30,945 bases of DNA from a virus. Under the pieces are notes generated by a model, which made no database searches, had not been told where the DNA came from, and was given only the letters and a program-made list of their open reading frames with translations. The stretch is taken from positions 1 to 30,945 of IMG/VR virus record IMGVR_UViG_3300027917_000125, one strand, 5' to 3'. Position 1 is the first letter of the stretch. Every line of letters starts with the position of its first letter. The position numbers were made by a program, and so were the translations under genes. Of the stretch, positions 5,080-13,363 are shown in pieces.

Positions 5080-6553
5080 AGCTTTAGAGCTTAAAATACC
5101 ATCAAAACTAATGCCTTTTATTACCAAAAAGAAAAGGTATAAAGTTGCTTTTGGAGGTCGTGGAGGAGCAAAATCCATGACTTTTGCAGGTATGCTTGCT
5201 CACAAAGTTCAAGTTGAAGGTGCTTTAGTTGGATGTCTACGGGAATTTCAAAATTCTCTTGATGACAGCGTGTTTGCCCTTCTCAAGTCAGAGATACGTC
5301 GTTTGAAAATCCCTGGTTATAAAAACTACAATAATAAGATTGAACACAATGAAGGAGGTGGTTTCAGATTCAGAGGACTAGCTCGCTCAATTGATGCAAT
5401 CAAATCCATGTTTGGTTTTAAATATTTCTGGCTTGAAGAAGGGCAATTTATTTCTGAGGATAGTCTGAAGATTTTGACTCCCACATTGCGTGAAGTTGAC
5501 TCAGAATTATGGATTTCAGGCAATCCTATGAGCGCAGCGGACCCCTTTTCACAAAGATTCATCAATCCTTATCAACGAGAACTAGATCGTGATGGTTTCT
5601 ATGAAGATGACCTTCACTATATCGTTAAAATAAACTATTCGGATAACCCTTGGTTCCCTAAGGAGTTAGAAGATGAAAGAATGCACGACTATCAAATGCT
5701 CCCCAGGGCTTTATATGATCATATCTGGGAAGGTGCGTTTAATGATTCCGTTGAGAACGCTCTCATTATGGCTGAGTGGTTTGATGCTTGTGTTGACGCT
5801 CACATAAAACTTGGTTTTGATCCACGTGGAGCAGTTGTTGCAGCTCATGACCCTGCAGATAGAGGAGACGATGCTAAAGGCTTTGCCCTTAGACATGGTT
5901 CTGTTGTTACAATGGTTGAAGAAAAGGATACTGGTGACATAAATGAAGGATGTGATTGGGCAACTGGTCTGGCTATCCAAAATAGCGCTGATGTTTTTCT
6001 TTGGGATTGTGACGGTCTTGGTATTGGCCTTAACCGTCAAGTTAACAACTCCTTTGAAGGCAAGAAAACCATAATTGCACAATATAAAGGATCAGAAAAA
6101 GTTGATGATCCTGATGCCCCTTATAATCCTGCAGATAAAGTTCAGATCCAAAACCAAAAAACAAATAAAGAAGCCATTAAAAACTGTCGAGCTCAATACT
6201 ACTTTAAGCTTCGTAATCGCATCTATCGGACATATATTGCAGTAACTCAACATGTTTATACTGATCCTGATACAATGATATCTTTTTCTTCAGATATCAC
6301 TGAATTAACTAAATTAAGAGCAGAACTTTGCAGATTGCCTATTAAACCTAACCCAAATGGTGTTTTTGAGCTTTATACCAAAGAAGAGATGTTGAAGAAA
6401 TTTAAAATTCCATCTCCTAATTTGGCGGATTCTGTCAAAATGTTGTTTAAAAAAGTTCATTCTCCAGTATTTGGAACTCAAGTTCGTCCTCCACCTATTA
6501 AAGCTGTTGGTGAAGGTTCAAGACCAAATAATAGATTGAGGAGAGTAGCATAA
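5072..6553 (+). CDS. terL: Large terminase subunit (ATPase and nuclease)
   Basis: At 493 residues this is a full-length TerL, the motor that pumps DNA into the prohead and cuts it. The ATPase domain shows Walker A FGGRGGAKS (27-35), Walker B FKYFWLEEGQ with the acidic pair at 122-123, and the coupling motif ISGNP (148-152). The RNase H-like nuclease domain shows AAHDPADRGDDAKG with Asp260/Asp263, VFLWDCDGLGIG with Asp312/Asp314, and a late NLADSVKMLF that carries the third acidic residue. The sequence style is that of PBSX/P22-like phage terminases. It starts eight bases inside the phospholipase-like gene. Confidence 0.93.
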   Translation: MARALELKIPSKLMPFITKKKRYKVAFGGRGGAKSMTFAGMLAHKVQVEGALVGCLREFQNSLDDSVFALLKSEIRRLKIPGYKNYNNKIEHNEGGGFRFRGLARSIDAIKSMFGFKYFWLEEGQFISEDSLKILTPTLREVDSELWISGNPMSAADPFSQRFINPYQRELDRDGFYEDDLHYIVKINYSDNPWFPKELEDERMHDYQMLPRALYDHIWEGAFNDSVENALIMAEWFDACVDAHIKLGFDPRGAVVAAHDPADRGDDAKGFALRHGSVVTMVEEKDTGDINEGCDWATGLAIQNSADVFLWDCDGLGIGLNRQVNNSFEGKKTIIAQYKGSEKVDDPDAPYNPADKVQIQNQKTNKEAIKNCRAQYYFKLRNRIYRTYIAVTQHVYTDPDTMISFSSDITELTKLRAELCRLPIKPNPNGVFELYTKEEMLKKFKIPSPNLADSVKMLFKKVHSPVFGTQVRPPPIKAVGEGSRPNNRLRRVA

Positions 6554-6735
6554 TGCCAAGTTCGATCTTTGATCCTAATTATAACCCTTTTACAATAGAT
6601 CCTGGTGGTGATGTCACATCGGGACTATCTAAACTTCAAGCCGGCCTTAAACGGAAAAAAGAGAAACTGGAAGAAGAGGAAAAGAAACGTAAGGAGCTTG
6701 AAAAAAGAATCCCAGGAGGATTTGACAATGCCTAG
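6553..6735 (+). CDS. Small charged protein between terminase and portal genes
   Basis: The 60-residue product begins at a TAATG overlap with the large terminase. After a proline/asparagine-rich N-terminus it becomes a strongly charged helix (residues 28-52, KRKKEKLEEEEKKRKELEKR), likely a coiled coil. It ends with GGFDNA, whose DNA also supplies the AGGAGG ribosome site and ATG of the next gene, eight bases overlapping. No family was recognised; its location suggests a head-assembly or packaging accessory. Confidence 0.6.
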   Translation: MPSSIFDPNYNPFTIDPGGDVTSGLSKLQAGLKRKKEKLEEEEKKRKELEKRIPGGFDNA

Positions 6736-7111
6736 TACACTGATGATGTATGAACGAGAGGTTCTTCCCAAAAAAGATTCTAGAGTAAAAGCTTACGATA
6801 AAAAAATTGGTAAATCTCGCAAGAAAAAAAGAAAAGATATTGAAAAAGAACGAGAGGTTATTCCCAAAAAAGATCCTAGAGTAAAAGCTTACGATAAAAA
6901 AGTTGGTTCTAGGGTTGAAAAAGCTAGAGATATGCTTAGAAAAATGGGTGAATCTGGTCCTGAGATTCGTCGTCAGCAACAAATGAAAAGAAACAAAGGC
7001 CTTATTTTGGCTGATGAAGAAGAAATTACAACTGAGCCTGGTGCAGTTGATGATGATGCAAAAGAAAGAATTAAGCGTCGGAAAAAACAACTTGAAGAAG
7101 CTGCAGGCTAG
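6728..7111 (+). CDS. Lysine-rich protein with a duplicated 20-residue module
   Basis: ATG 6728 follows AGGAGG at a good distance; the open frame upstream to 6605 is shadow. The 127-residue product is very basic and contains two near-identical modules, EREVLPKKDSRVKAYDKKIG (about 9-28) and EREVIPKKDPRVKAYDKKVG (about 41-60), encoded by a 60-bp DNA repeat. The C-terminus turns acidic and then ends in a charged helix. The KAYDKK motif resembles the D-P-x-x-K-A-Y-x-x-K-I ends of the repeats in the 21737 protein, so this may be a related virion module. No enzyme signature is seen. Confidence 0.65.
   Translation: MPSTLMMYEREVLPKKDSRVKAYDKKIGKSRKKKRKDIEKEREVIPKKDPRVKAYDKKVGSRVEKARDMLRKMGESGPEIRRQQQMKRNKGLILADEEEITTEPGAVDDDAKERIKRRKKQLEEAAG
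6752..6907 (+). repeat. 60-bp direct repeat within the lysine-rich gene
   Basis: 6752-6811 and 6848-6907 match with three differences and a 96-bp offset. All three differences are substitutions that keep the reading frame, showing a fairly recent in-frame duplication. Confidence 0.85.
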
Positions 7112-7119
7112 GAGGCAGT

Positions 7120-9249
7120 ATGCCTTTAGAACTTAATGACTTAAAACAACTGCACGATAAAGCATATCTTTCTGCACAGTTAACTCGTGAAAAAGGTGCA
7201 GATGATCTTGTGTTTTATTGGATAACTCAATGGGATGATTCTGTCCTCCAGGATTCTCAATTATCTTATAAAGGTGAATTTAACATCTTAAGGAAGGCTG
7301 GAAGGCAGATTTTAGCTGATTTGAGTATGAATCCTGTTCAAGTTGACTTTATACCCAAAGATGGTACACGAGATGATGCTGCAGACCTTTTAGATGGCCT
7401 TTATCGCTCAGATTGTAATAAAAATGACTCTATTGAAGCTTTTACAAATGCTCAAATAGAGTGTGTCGTTTGTGGTGTAGGTGCCTGGGAGCTAGAAACA
7501 GAATATGCTACAAAACGACTTGATGAAAAGAATCAAAATATTGTCAGAAAGCCTATCGTTGAAGCTAATAACAATGTTTTATGGGATCCAAATGCAAAAC
7601 TTCTCGATAAGTCTGATGCTGACTATGTATCTATTTTGGAGGCCTTTTCTGAGAATGGATACAAAGATTTAGTTTATAAATTAACTGGAGAAGAGATTGA
7701 CCGCGTAGACGGTGAATCTTTTAAACACCCTGAGCATTCATATGCTTTTCCATGGATCTTAGGAACTTCAAAACGAATCTATGTTGTAAAGTTCTACCAT
7801 AAAGAAGAAATTGAGGAAACTATATACACATTGTCTGATCCCTTTGAAAGTACATTAGATGTCAGAGAAGAAGAACTGATGGAAATTGAAGATGATCTTA
7901 TGGGTGCGGGCTATAATATAATAGATACGCACATACGTACGCGATGTCAGATAACAAGGTATATAGCTTCTGGAAGTGAAATATTAGATGCAACAATTAT
8001 TGCTGGAGAAAACATTCCAGTTATACCCGTTTTCGGTGAGCATGCTTTCGTTGAGGGGGAGGAGCACTGGGAGGGAGTCACGCGGCTGACTAAGGATCCA
8101 CAGCGCTTACGTAACTTTGCGGGGAGTTACTTAGGGGACATTCTCTCCCGGTCTCCTCGACGAAAACCAATCTTCTGGCCTGAACAAATTGCAGGTTTCG
8201 AAGATATGTACTCAGAAGCAGGTTCTGAAAACAACTATCCATATCTTTTGGCCAATAGGAAATCTGGTGATGGCACTGAGATTCCTCCTGGACCAATTGC
8301 TGAGATGCCTGAGCAACCGATGCCTACTGCTCTCCCAGCAGTTCTTCAATTGTCAAAAGAAGCTGTTGAGGATGTTGCGAATCCTGGAGTTCCCCAAGAT
8401 ATTGCGGATCCAGACATTTCCGGTCGAGCGGTATATGCTCTTCAATCTAGACTGGATATGCAATCGATAGTATATCAAGATCATACTAAGCATGCTATGC
8501 GTCGGGATGCTCAGGTTTTTGCTTCTATGGCAAAAGAAGTTTATGATGTACCAAGGAAAGTAAGAGTTGAAGCTCCTGATGGTACTAAGTCTGAAAAACA
8601 AATTATGGATCAAATTGTTGATAGAGCAACTGGTGACATAGTTGTAATCAATGATTTAAATAACTCTGAATTTGAGGTTTACTCAAAAATCGGTCCTAGT
8701 TATATGAGTCAAAAAGAACAGACTATCGATCGATTAAATTTTATGATTCAGGGTATGCCTGTTGAAGATCCAATGAGAAAAGCTCTTCAATTAAAAACAT
8801 TAACTCTTATGGATGGTGTTGATTTTGATGACATAAGAGATTTTGCAAATAAACAACTTCTTCTACAGGGTATTAAGAAACCTACAACTCCTGAAGAAGA
8901 ACAGATACTCAAGCAAGCTGCTCAAAACAAAGAGCCGAACCCAGCATTGCTTCTTGCGCAAGCAGAAAATAAAAAAGGCGATGCAGCTCTTCTCACTGAA
9001 AAACGAAAAGGTATTGAAATGCAGCTTAAAGCTGCTAATGATAGAGCTAAAACACAAATTGATCAATTTGAGGCACAAACTGGCCGTATGGAAGCACAGA
9101 TTAAAGCTAAACAAGCTGGTGCAAGCCTTGAATTGGACAAAATCAATAAACTTAGCAAACAGCTTGATAATACAGAAAAACTAATAGATATCAAGAGTTT
9201 GTTAAAAAATGGTAAAAAAGCCTCAGTTGGTGGGGCTCAACAGAGATGA
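7120..9249 (+). CDS. Portal protein, P22 gp1 type
   Basis: The product has 709 residues, close to P22 gp1 (725). Portal proteins form the 12-subunit ring at one capsid vertex through which DNA enters and leaves. Opening features such as RKAGRQILADLSMNPVQVDF (about 58-77), a conserved central segment with GEHWEGVTRLTKDPQRLRNF near 310-330, and a Q/K/A-rich helical C-terminal 110 residues (barrel-like) match the P22 portal style. It starts behind AGGAGG, eight bases after the previous stop, and is followed by scaffold and coat genes as in P22. A GC-rich patch at about 8041-8170 within the gene stands out from the AT-rich surroundings. Confidence 0.9.
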   Translation: MPLELNDLKQLHDKAYLSAQLTREKGADDLVFYWITQWDDSVLQDSQLSYKGEFNILRKAGRQILADLSMNPVQVDFIPKDGTRDDAADLLDGLYRSDCNKNDSIEAFTNAQIECVVCGVGAWELETEYATKRLDEKNQNIVRKPIVEANNNVLWDPNAKLLDKSDADYVSILEAFSENGYKDLVYKLTGEEIDRVDGESFKHPEHSYAFPWILGTSKRIYVVKFYHKEEIEETIYTLSDPFESTLDVREEELMEIEDDLMGAGYNIIDTHIRTRCQITRYIASGSEILDATIIAGENIPVIPVFGEHAFVEGEEHWEGVTRLTKDPQRLRNFAGSYLGDILSRSPRRKPIFWPEQIAGFEDMYSEAGSENNYPYLLANRKSGDGTEIPPGPIAEMPEQPMPTALPAVLQLSKEAVEDVANPGVPQDIADPDISGRAVYALQSRLDMQSIVYQDHTKHAMRRDAQVFASMAKEVYDVPRKVRVEAPDGTKSEKQIMDQIVDRATGDIVVINDLNNSEFEVYSKIGPSYMSQKEQTIDRLNFMIQGMPVEDPMRKALQLKTLTLMDGVDFDDIRDFANKQLLLQGIKKPTTPEEEQILKQAAQNKEPNPALLLAQAENKKGDAALLTEKRKGIEMQLKAANDRAKTQIDQFEAQTGRMEAQIKAKQAGASLELDKINKLSKQLDNTEKLIDIKSLLKNGKKASVGGAQQR

Positions 9250-9313
9250 CCTGGTTAAACATAGTTACGCATGACTTGCATGCGGTCTTTCACACAGGAA
9301 AGGAGTCCTGGTA

Positions 9314-10300
9314 ATGGCTGGAGAAAAAGTAGTAAAAGATGGTGAAATTGTTGATGCTGATGACGACATTCAGGATGATGTCATTGATGATGATGTTGAA
9401 GATGTTGATGACGACATTGTTGATGATGACATTCAAGATGATGACGATGACGATGATGCCAAAAAGAAAGAACCTTGGATGGCAGATGAAGACGGACAGC
9501 CACCTTCAACTGTTCCTGTCGGCACTCACATCAGAATGAAACAGAAACTGAAGGGGAGGCTGCATGACCAAAGCGATGAGTTGACAAAGCTCAGAGAGGA
9601 AAATGCTCGATTAAAGGCGGGGCAACAAACACCTGCACAACCCTCGAAACCTCCACGGAGGCCGAAGGAAAATGATTTTGAAACATTGGCTGAATTTGAT
9701 GAAGCACTTAGTGAATATGATCAGAAAATGGTTGATTACCGGCTTCAAACTGCAAATAGAAAGAATGAAATTCAACGATTGCAGATGGCCACGAAGGCCA
9801 AGTTGGAAGAAGCTGTGGATGGTCACTATACAAGAGCTGCTAAACTTATTCAGGACAATGGTATTGACACTGAGGTTTACCAACAAGCCGATCGCACTGT
9901 CAGGGAAGCTATGGAAACCCTGATGCCAGGTAGAGGTGAATTCACCACCGATCAGATTATATCTGTCTTAGGTGAAGGATCGGAAAAAGTTATGTATTTC
10001 CTTGGTAGAAATAAGAACGCCTTAAATGAGCTAAAATCCTTGCTAGTCGAAGATCCAACTGGGCTTAGAGCAACCATGTACCTTGGTCAGCAACGTGAAC
10101 GCCTCCTAAACAACAAACGACGAATGTCCAAAGCCCCAGCTCCTGGAAAGAAAGTCAAAGGTGATGCAGCACCTACCTCAGCTAAGGCTAAATCTTTGCT
10201 GAAGAAGAGAAAAGCTGCACAAGCTGTAGGTAATTTGCAAGCTGCCTATGACATCAAAAAACAGGCTAAGCAACAGGGTATAGACGTTTCAACTTGGTAA
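9314..10300 (+). CDS. Scaffolding protein
   Basis: This 328-residue protein between portal and coat holds the P22 gp8 position and has scaffold character: an extremely acidic N-terminus with long aspartate runs (about 10-50), a helical, charged middle and a basic C-terminus (about 270-325, KAPAPGKKVKGD and KKRKAAQ). In P22 the basic C-terminal helix-turn-helix binds the coat protein and the scaffold leaves before packaging finishes. A strong AGGAAAGGAG site precedes ATG 9314; the preceding 64-base gap shows no clear promoter. The sequence itself is not closely similar to gp8, so the call rests on position and composition. Confidence 0.75.
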   Translation: MAGEKVVKDGEIVDADDDIQDDVIDDDVEDVDDDIVDDDIQDDDDDDDAKKKEPWMADEDGQPPSTVPVGTHIRMKQKLKGRLHDQSDELTKLREENARLKAGQQTPAQPSKPPRRPKENDFETLAEFDEALSEYDQKMVDYRLQTANRKNEIQRLQMATKAKLEEAVDGHYTRAAKLIQDNGIDTEVYQQADRTVREAMETLMPGRGEFTTDQIISVLGEGSEKVMYFLGRNKNALNELKSLLVEDPTGLRATMYLGQQRERLLNNKRRMSKAPAPGKKVKGDAAPTSAKAKSLLKKRKAAQAVGNLQAAYDIKKQAKQQGIDVSTW

Positions 10301-10315
10301 GGAGAATAAACTACC

Positions 10316-11593
10316 ATGGCTCTTTCAACTGGTAAAATCGCAGAAGTCCTCTTTGAAAAAACCATGGAATCATACGAGCACCAAATGAGTATGCTTCCTT
10401 TGGTAAATTTTCATGAGCCCAACGGTGGGGACATGCAGAATGCGGGTAATTTTGTGTGGTATCCCGTTCAGCAGCATGCCCCTGTAATCTCAGGATGGGA
10501 CCTCACCGGTAATGAAACCGGTATTATCGAGGAAACCTATCCTGCCTTACTCGGCACCCCTTCGAATGATTTCGTAAGGATGAGAGCTGATGATCTTCGT
10601 GATCAACGGTTCTGGGAACGCCGAGCCAAAGAATCTGGCAGGAAACAGGCTACCGATCTCAATAAGGCAATTGCTCAGGCAGTTGTTACTCAGGGATCAC
10701 TGTTCTATCGATCAAATGCCACTAGCGGCTTCGACTTTATTGCTGAAGCTCAGGCCCTCATGAATGAACGTCAGCTTATGAATAATGGCCGCGCGTTCAT
10801 CCTCAATGATCGTGACAACTTGACCTTTGGTCAAGATCTTGCCGCTCGCCAAACCCTTCAGGGCCGTCCGGAAGAAACCTGGTCAAAGGGTCAGATCGGC
10901 GCTAACATTGCTGAGTTTGACATTTTCACTGGTTCATTCCTGCCGAATATCACAGGTGGTGCAGACCCAGCAGTTACGGTTACTGGTAATCAGGCCTTCG
11001 TTCCCTCAGGCGGCACTGTCAATGCAACGACTGGCGTCGTAACCAATGTTGATTACAGGGAAGCCTCTCTTGTTGTCAACGATTCATCGCTTGTGAGTGT
11101 CGGTGATAAATTTCAGCTTGAAAACAGTGGTACTGCCATTGATGCTGTCGGTCTTGCTGATAAGACTGATACCAATCAGCCGATGACTTTTTCTGTCATT
11201 GAGATCACTGATTCCACTCACATTAAAATCTACCCGAAACCGATTGCAGCAGATCAGACGGGTATTACAACTCTCCAGGCGGCTTATGCCAATATTGACA
11301 CCGCCATTCTTGATGGCGCCACCCTCACTCGCCTCAATATCGATGCTTCGAATAAGGCCAACATCTTCTTCGAACGCGATGCTGTCGAGGTTATCGGTGG
11401 CACCATTCCGGCCGATCTTTTCAAACAGTATGATGGCATGAAAGTCATCACTGATACAATGTCAAACGGCCTGCGTTTGTATCTGGTTTATGACGGCAAT
11501 ATCGCTACCATGAATTTCCGATTCAGACTCTTCACCTGGTATGGTATTACTATTTGCAACCCGTCCAATTGCGGAGTTGCAGTAACTTACTAA
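10316..11593 (+). CDS. Major capsid (coat) protein, P22 gp5 type
   Basis: The 425-residue product matches P22 gp5 (430) in length and landmarks: an opening MALSTGKIAEV, then WYPVQQHAPVISGWDLTGNE (about 48-67), NDFVRMRADDLRDQRFWERR (about 83-102) and an NKAIAQAVVTQGSL region, all aligning with the gp5 HK97-fold core. The central section (about 220-310, rich in T, V and G) probably contains an inserted beta domain like the gp5 I-domain. Codon third positions are more C-rich than in neighbouring genes, as expected of the most abundant virion protein. A UUCG-capped hairpin directly follows the stop. Confidence 0.92.
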   Translation: MALSTGKIAEVLFEKTMESYEHQMSMLPLVNFHEPNGGDMQNAGNFVWYPVQQHAPVISGWDLTGNETGIIEETYPALLGTPSNDFVRMRADDLRDQRFWERRAKESGRKQATDLNKAIAQAVVTQGSLFYRSNATSGFDFIAEAQALMNERQLMNNGRAFILNDRDNLTFGQDLAARQTLQGRPEETWSKGQIGANIAEFDIFTGSFLPNITGGADPAVTVTGNQAFVPSGGTVNATTGVVTNVDYREASLVVNDSSLVSVGDKFQLENSGTAIDAVGLADKTDTNQPMTFSVIEITDSTHIKIYPKPIAADQTGITTLQAAYANIDTAILDGATLTRLNIDASNKANIFFERDAVEVIGGTIPADLFKQYDGMKVITDTMSNGLRLYLVYDGNIATMNFRFRLFTWYGITICNPSNCGVAVTY

Positions 11594-11604
11594 TCATTCT
11601 ACCT

Positions 11605-11624
11605 GGTGGGGCTTCGGCCCCACC
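11605..11624 (+). promoter_or_regulatory. UUCG-capped hairpin after the coat gene
   Basis: GGTGGGGC and GCCCCACC pair perfectly (8 bp) around TTCG, giving the very stable C(UUCG)G tetraloop. There is no T-run, and a ribosome site follows within ten bases, so it more likely protects or sets the ends of the coat mRNA than terminates fully. Partial attenuation is possible. Confidence 0.65.
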
Positions 11625-11645
11625 CTGAACAAGGAGAATCAAATT

Positions 11646-12020
11646 ATGGCTGCAAGAGCTACTTTAGTTGAATTTTTACACCGTGATTTGATCCCTGAAC
11701 AAGGATCAAGTCCTGTCAAAGCTGTCGCCGCTGATACCTTGGCTATTCCTATTACTCATCCTATTGTTTCGAAAACGACTGGTGGTGATGCGGAAGCTTT
11801 GACCTTGGCAAATGGCAGCGAGGGTCAGATGTTGGTTATCATTCTCGCCACCGACGGCGGTGGTGATGGTACTCTGACACCTTCGACTGCAACTGGTTGG
11901 GCCACAATCGTTTTCGCTGATGCCGGTGATCGTGCAGTTCTGTATTATGTTGATGATACGGTTGGTTGGATCATCCTGGGTCTTTCCGGCGTTTCTGGTC
12001 CCCCGGTGACTACTGTCTAA
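11646..12020 (+). CDS. Probable capsid decoration or head-associated protein
   Basis: This 124-residue protein directly follows the coat gene. Residues about 35-115 look like an all-beta domain (VSKTTGGDAEALTLANGSEG, then VIILATDGGGDGTLTPSTAT, then YYVDDTVGWIILGLSG), a pattern I associate with small phage beta-sandwich proteins that decorate heads or fibres. Its codon use is C-rich like the coat gene, suggesting high expression. It is framed by near-identical hairpin/leader repeats. The decoration role is inferred from position, size and composition; no key catalytic motif is present. Confidence 0.6.
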   Translation: MAARATLVEFLHRDLIPEQGSSPVKAVAADTLAIPITHPIVSKTTGGDAEALTLANGSEGQMLVIILATDGGGDGTLTPSTATGWATIVFADAGDRAVLYYVDDTVGWIILGLSGVSGPPVTTV

Positions 12021-12033
12021 AACCATTCTACCT

Positions 12034-12053
12034 GGTGGGGCTTATGCCCCACC
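12034..12053 (+). promoter_or_regulatory. Second copy of the intergenic hairpin, TTAT loop
   Basis: The same 8-bp stem GGTGGGGC/GCCCCACC as after the coat gene, but with loop TTAT instead of the TTCG tetraloop, hence less stable. It lies 14 bases after the stop of the 124-residue gene and just before the next ribosome site. Confidence 0.6.
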
Positions 12054-12073
12054 CTGAACAAGGAGAATAAAAC

Positions 12074-12994
12074 ATGAGAGATTTCTTTCACACTGGTTTA
12101 CAAGTTAGTAGGAGTGACATTTCTGGTATTAAAAGTAATGTTTTGAATCCTACCAAAAAGTTTTTTGTAAGAGGAGGGAGTGGAGTTGCATCTCCTGTGC
12201 CCGGTATTTATGAAGCTGGGAGTGATAATAATGATGGTTTAACATGGGATACCGCTTTTGCAACTATTGCTAAAGCTATTTCAGTTTCCAATTCATATAT
12301 TAATTGGAGTGGATCTCCGTGGGCAGTAAACACTGAAATTCATATCGCTCCTGGAAAGTACGCTGAGAATTTAACATCAATGCCTTATGGTGGTTGTCTT
12401 ATTGGTCATGGTAATGCATTTGATGCTGATGGTGAACGTGGTGTTCGAATTAGACCTGCTTCTGGTGGCGCAATTGCTGTTACTTCAATGATTAACAGTG
12501 GATTGTATAACCTTAATATTCAAGTAGCTGATGCTTCTGACATTTTCTCAGCTACAAATTTTAACAACAATGAAATTATCCATTGTTCCTTCCAAGGTCC
12601 GCCTGAAGCAACTACAGCAACTCGAGGAATGAATCTCACTGATGCTGTTGCCAATCTTATTCGCGATTGCCAATTCTTTTATATGGATTGTGCAATTGAC
12701 TGGACCGCTGGCGGCGGTCCCACTTCTGTAAGAAATTGGATTGATAGAAATATCATTTCATTTTGTTCAGAAGCTGGTATTCGATTTCATTCTACTACGG
12801 TAGCTCCCATTACTATGATTACTAATAATTATATTAGTGGTGGTTCTGGTACTCTTGCTATTGGTATTGACATTAACATGGCTACTCCTACAATCGATGT
12901 CTATGGTAATTTTATTTCAGCCACTGATGGCATTGAGGGTGATACTACAGGAAACCATATTGGTGGCAATTACTGTAATGGCGTATTAGAATAA
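12074..12994 (+). CDS. Right-handed beta-helix protein, possible surface-binding or depolymerase-like protein
   Basis: The 306-residue protein carries the opening typical of parallel beta-helix (pectate-lyase-like) proteins: a GSDNNDGLTWDTAFATIAKA segment (about 51-70), then IHIAPGKYAE, followed by turns rich in N, G, I and F with repeats such as NEIIHCSFQG, IDRNIISFCSEAGIRFHSTT and TNNYISGGSG. Such folds occur in tailspikes and head-bound fibres that bind or cut polysaccharide. No transmembrane segment or signal is present. Placed with head genes rather than with the tailspike adaptor, it may be a head-decorating helix. AAGGAG precedes its ATG. A 7-bp hairpin lies in the gene at 12702-12720. 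Enzymatic activity cannot be judged. Confidence 0.65.
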   Translation: MRDFFHTGLQVSRSDISGIKSNVLNPTKKFFVRGGSGVASPVPGIYEAGSDNNDGLTWDTAFATIAKAISVSNSYINWSGSPWAVNTEIHIAPGKYAENLTSMPYGGCLIGHGNAFDADGERGVRIRPASGGAIAVTSMINSGLYNLNIQVADASDIFSATNFNNNEIIHCSFQGPPEATTATRGMNLTDAVANLIRDCQFFYMDCAIDWTAGGGPTSVRNWIDRNIISFCSEAGIRFHSTTVAPITMITNNYISGGSGTLAIGIDINMATPTIDVYGNFISATDGIEGDTTGNHIGGNYCNGVLE

Positions 12995-13003
12995 GAGGTT
13001 ATC

Positions 13004-13231
13004 ATGTCAGAAATTAGAACTATTTGTAAAAGGTGTGGTGGGTCAGGTGAAGTTCCATCAACTCAACCTGATCCACTTAATCCAGGTTCCTATAATCCAG
13101 AAATGGTCACCTGTAGTAGATGTGATGGCATTGGTAATTTTAAAAGTAGTTTTATTACAGGTGACCTATTGGATAAACTTGATGATATTATGGACAAAGT
13201 CAATGATATCTTCGAAAAAGTCAATGAATAA
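13004..13231 (+). CDS. Small protein with DnaJ-like zinc finger
   Basis: The 75-residue product has two CxxCxG-type knuckles, CKRCGGSG (Cys8/Cys11) and CSRCDGIG (Cys37/Cys40), as in the cysteine-rich domain of DnaJ, so it should bind one zinc ion. The C-terminal 25 residues form a short amphipathic helix (LLDKLDDIMDKVNDIFEKVN), a likely oligomerisation segment. It follows the beta-helix gene by nine bases behind AGAGG. Many phages carry such small zinc proteins among tail genes, without known function. Confidence 0.65.
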   Translation: MSEIRTICKRCGGSGEVPSTQPDPLNPGSYNPEMVTCSRCDGIGNFKSSFITGDLLDKLDDIMDKVNDIFEKVNE

Positions 13232-13243
13232 GGAGACCTGATA

Positions 13244-13363
13244 ATGGATAAATCAGTTGATCATTCCCAAGCTGATAAAATTGCTGCTGAAACAAAAGCA
13301 AAAATTTTAAAAGCGGTCAAAACTGAAAAACCAAAGAAAAAGAAAGCAAAGGCCAAAAAATGA
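13244..13363 (+). CDS. Tiny lysine-rich protein (39 residues)
   Basis: ATG 13244 follows AAGGAG at a proper distance, 12 bases after the previous stop. The product ends in a poly-basic tail (KTEKPKKKKAKAKK), suggesting DNA or RNA contact or charge balance within the virion. The stop TGA overlaps the ATG of the next gene (ATGA). It is short, so the call rests on the ribosome site and exact coupling to both neighbours. Confidence 0.55.
   Translation: MDKSVDHSQADKIAAETKAKILKAVKTEKPKKKKAKAKK

Larger units (their letters stand above)
11595..12068 (+). repeat. Two 45-bp intergenic repeats flanking the post-coat gene
   Basis: 11595-11639 and 12024-12068 are identical except for two bases in the hairpin loop region. 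Each contains CATTCTACC, an 8-bp hairpin and the ribosome-site sequence AACAAGGAGAAT of the next gene. One copy lies before and one after the 124-residue gene, as if gene plus leader had been duplicated or inserted as a cassette. Confidence 0.85.

Noticed and set aside
11605-11624. Intrinsic terminator after the coat gene
   Set aside because: Strong stem but no following T-run, and the next gene's ribosome site follows immediately.
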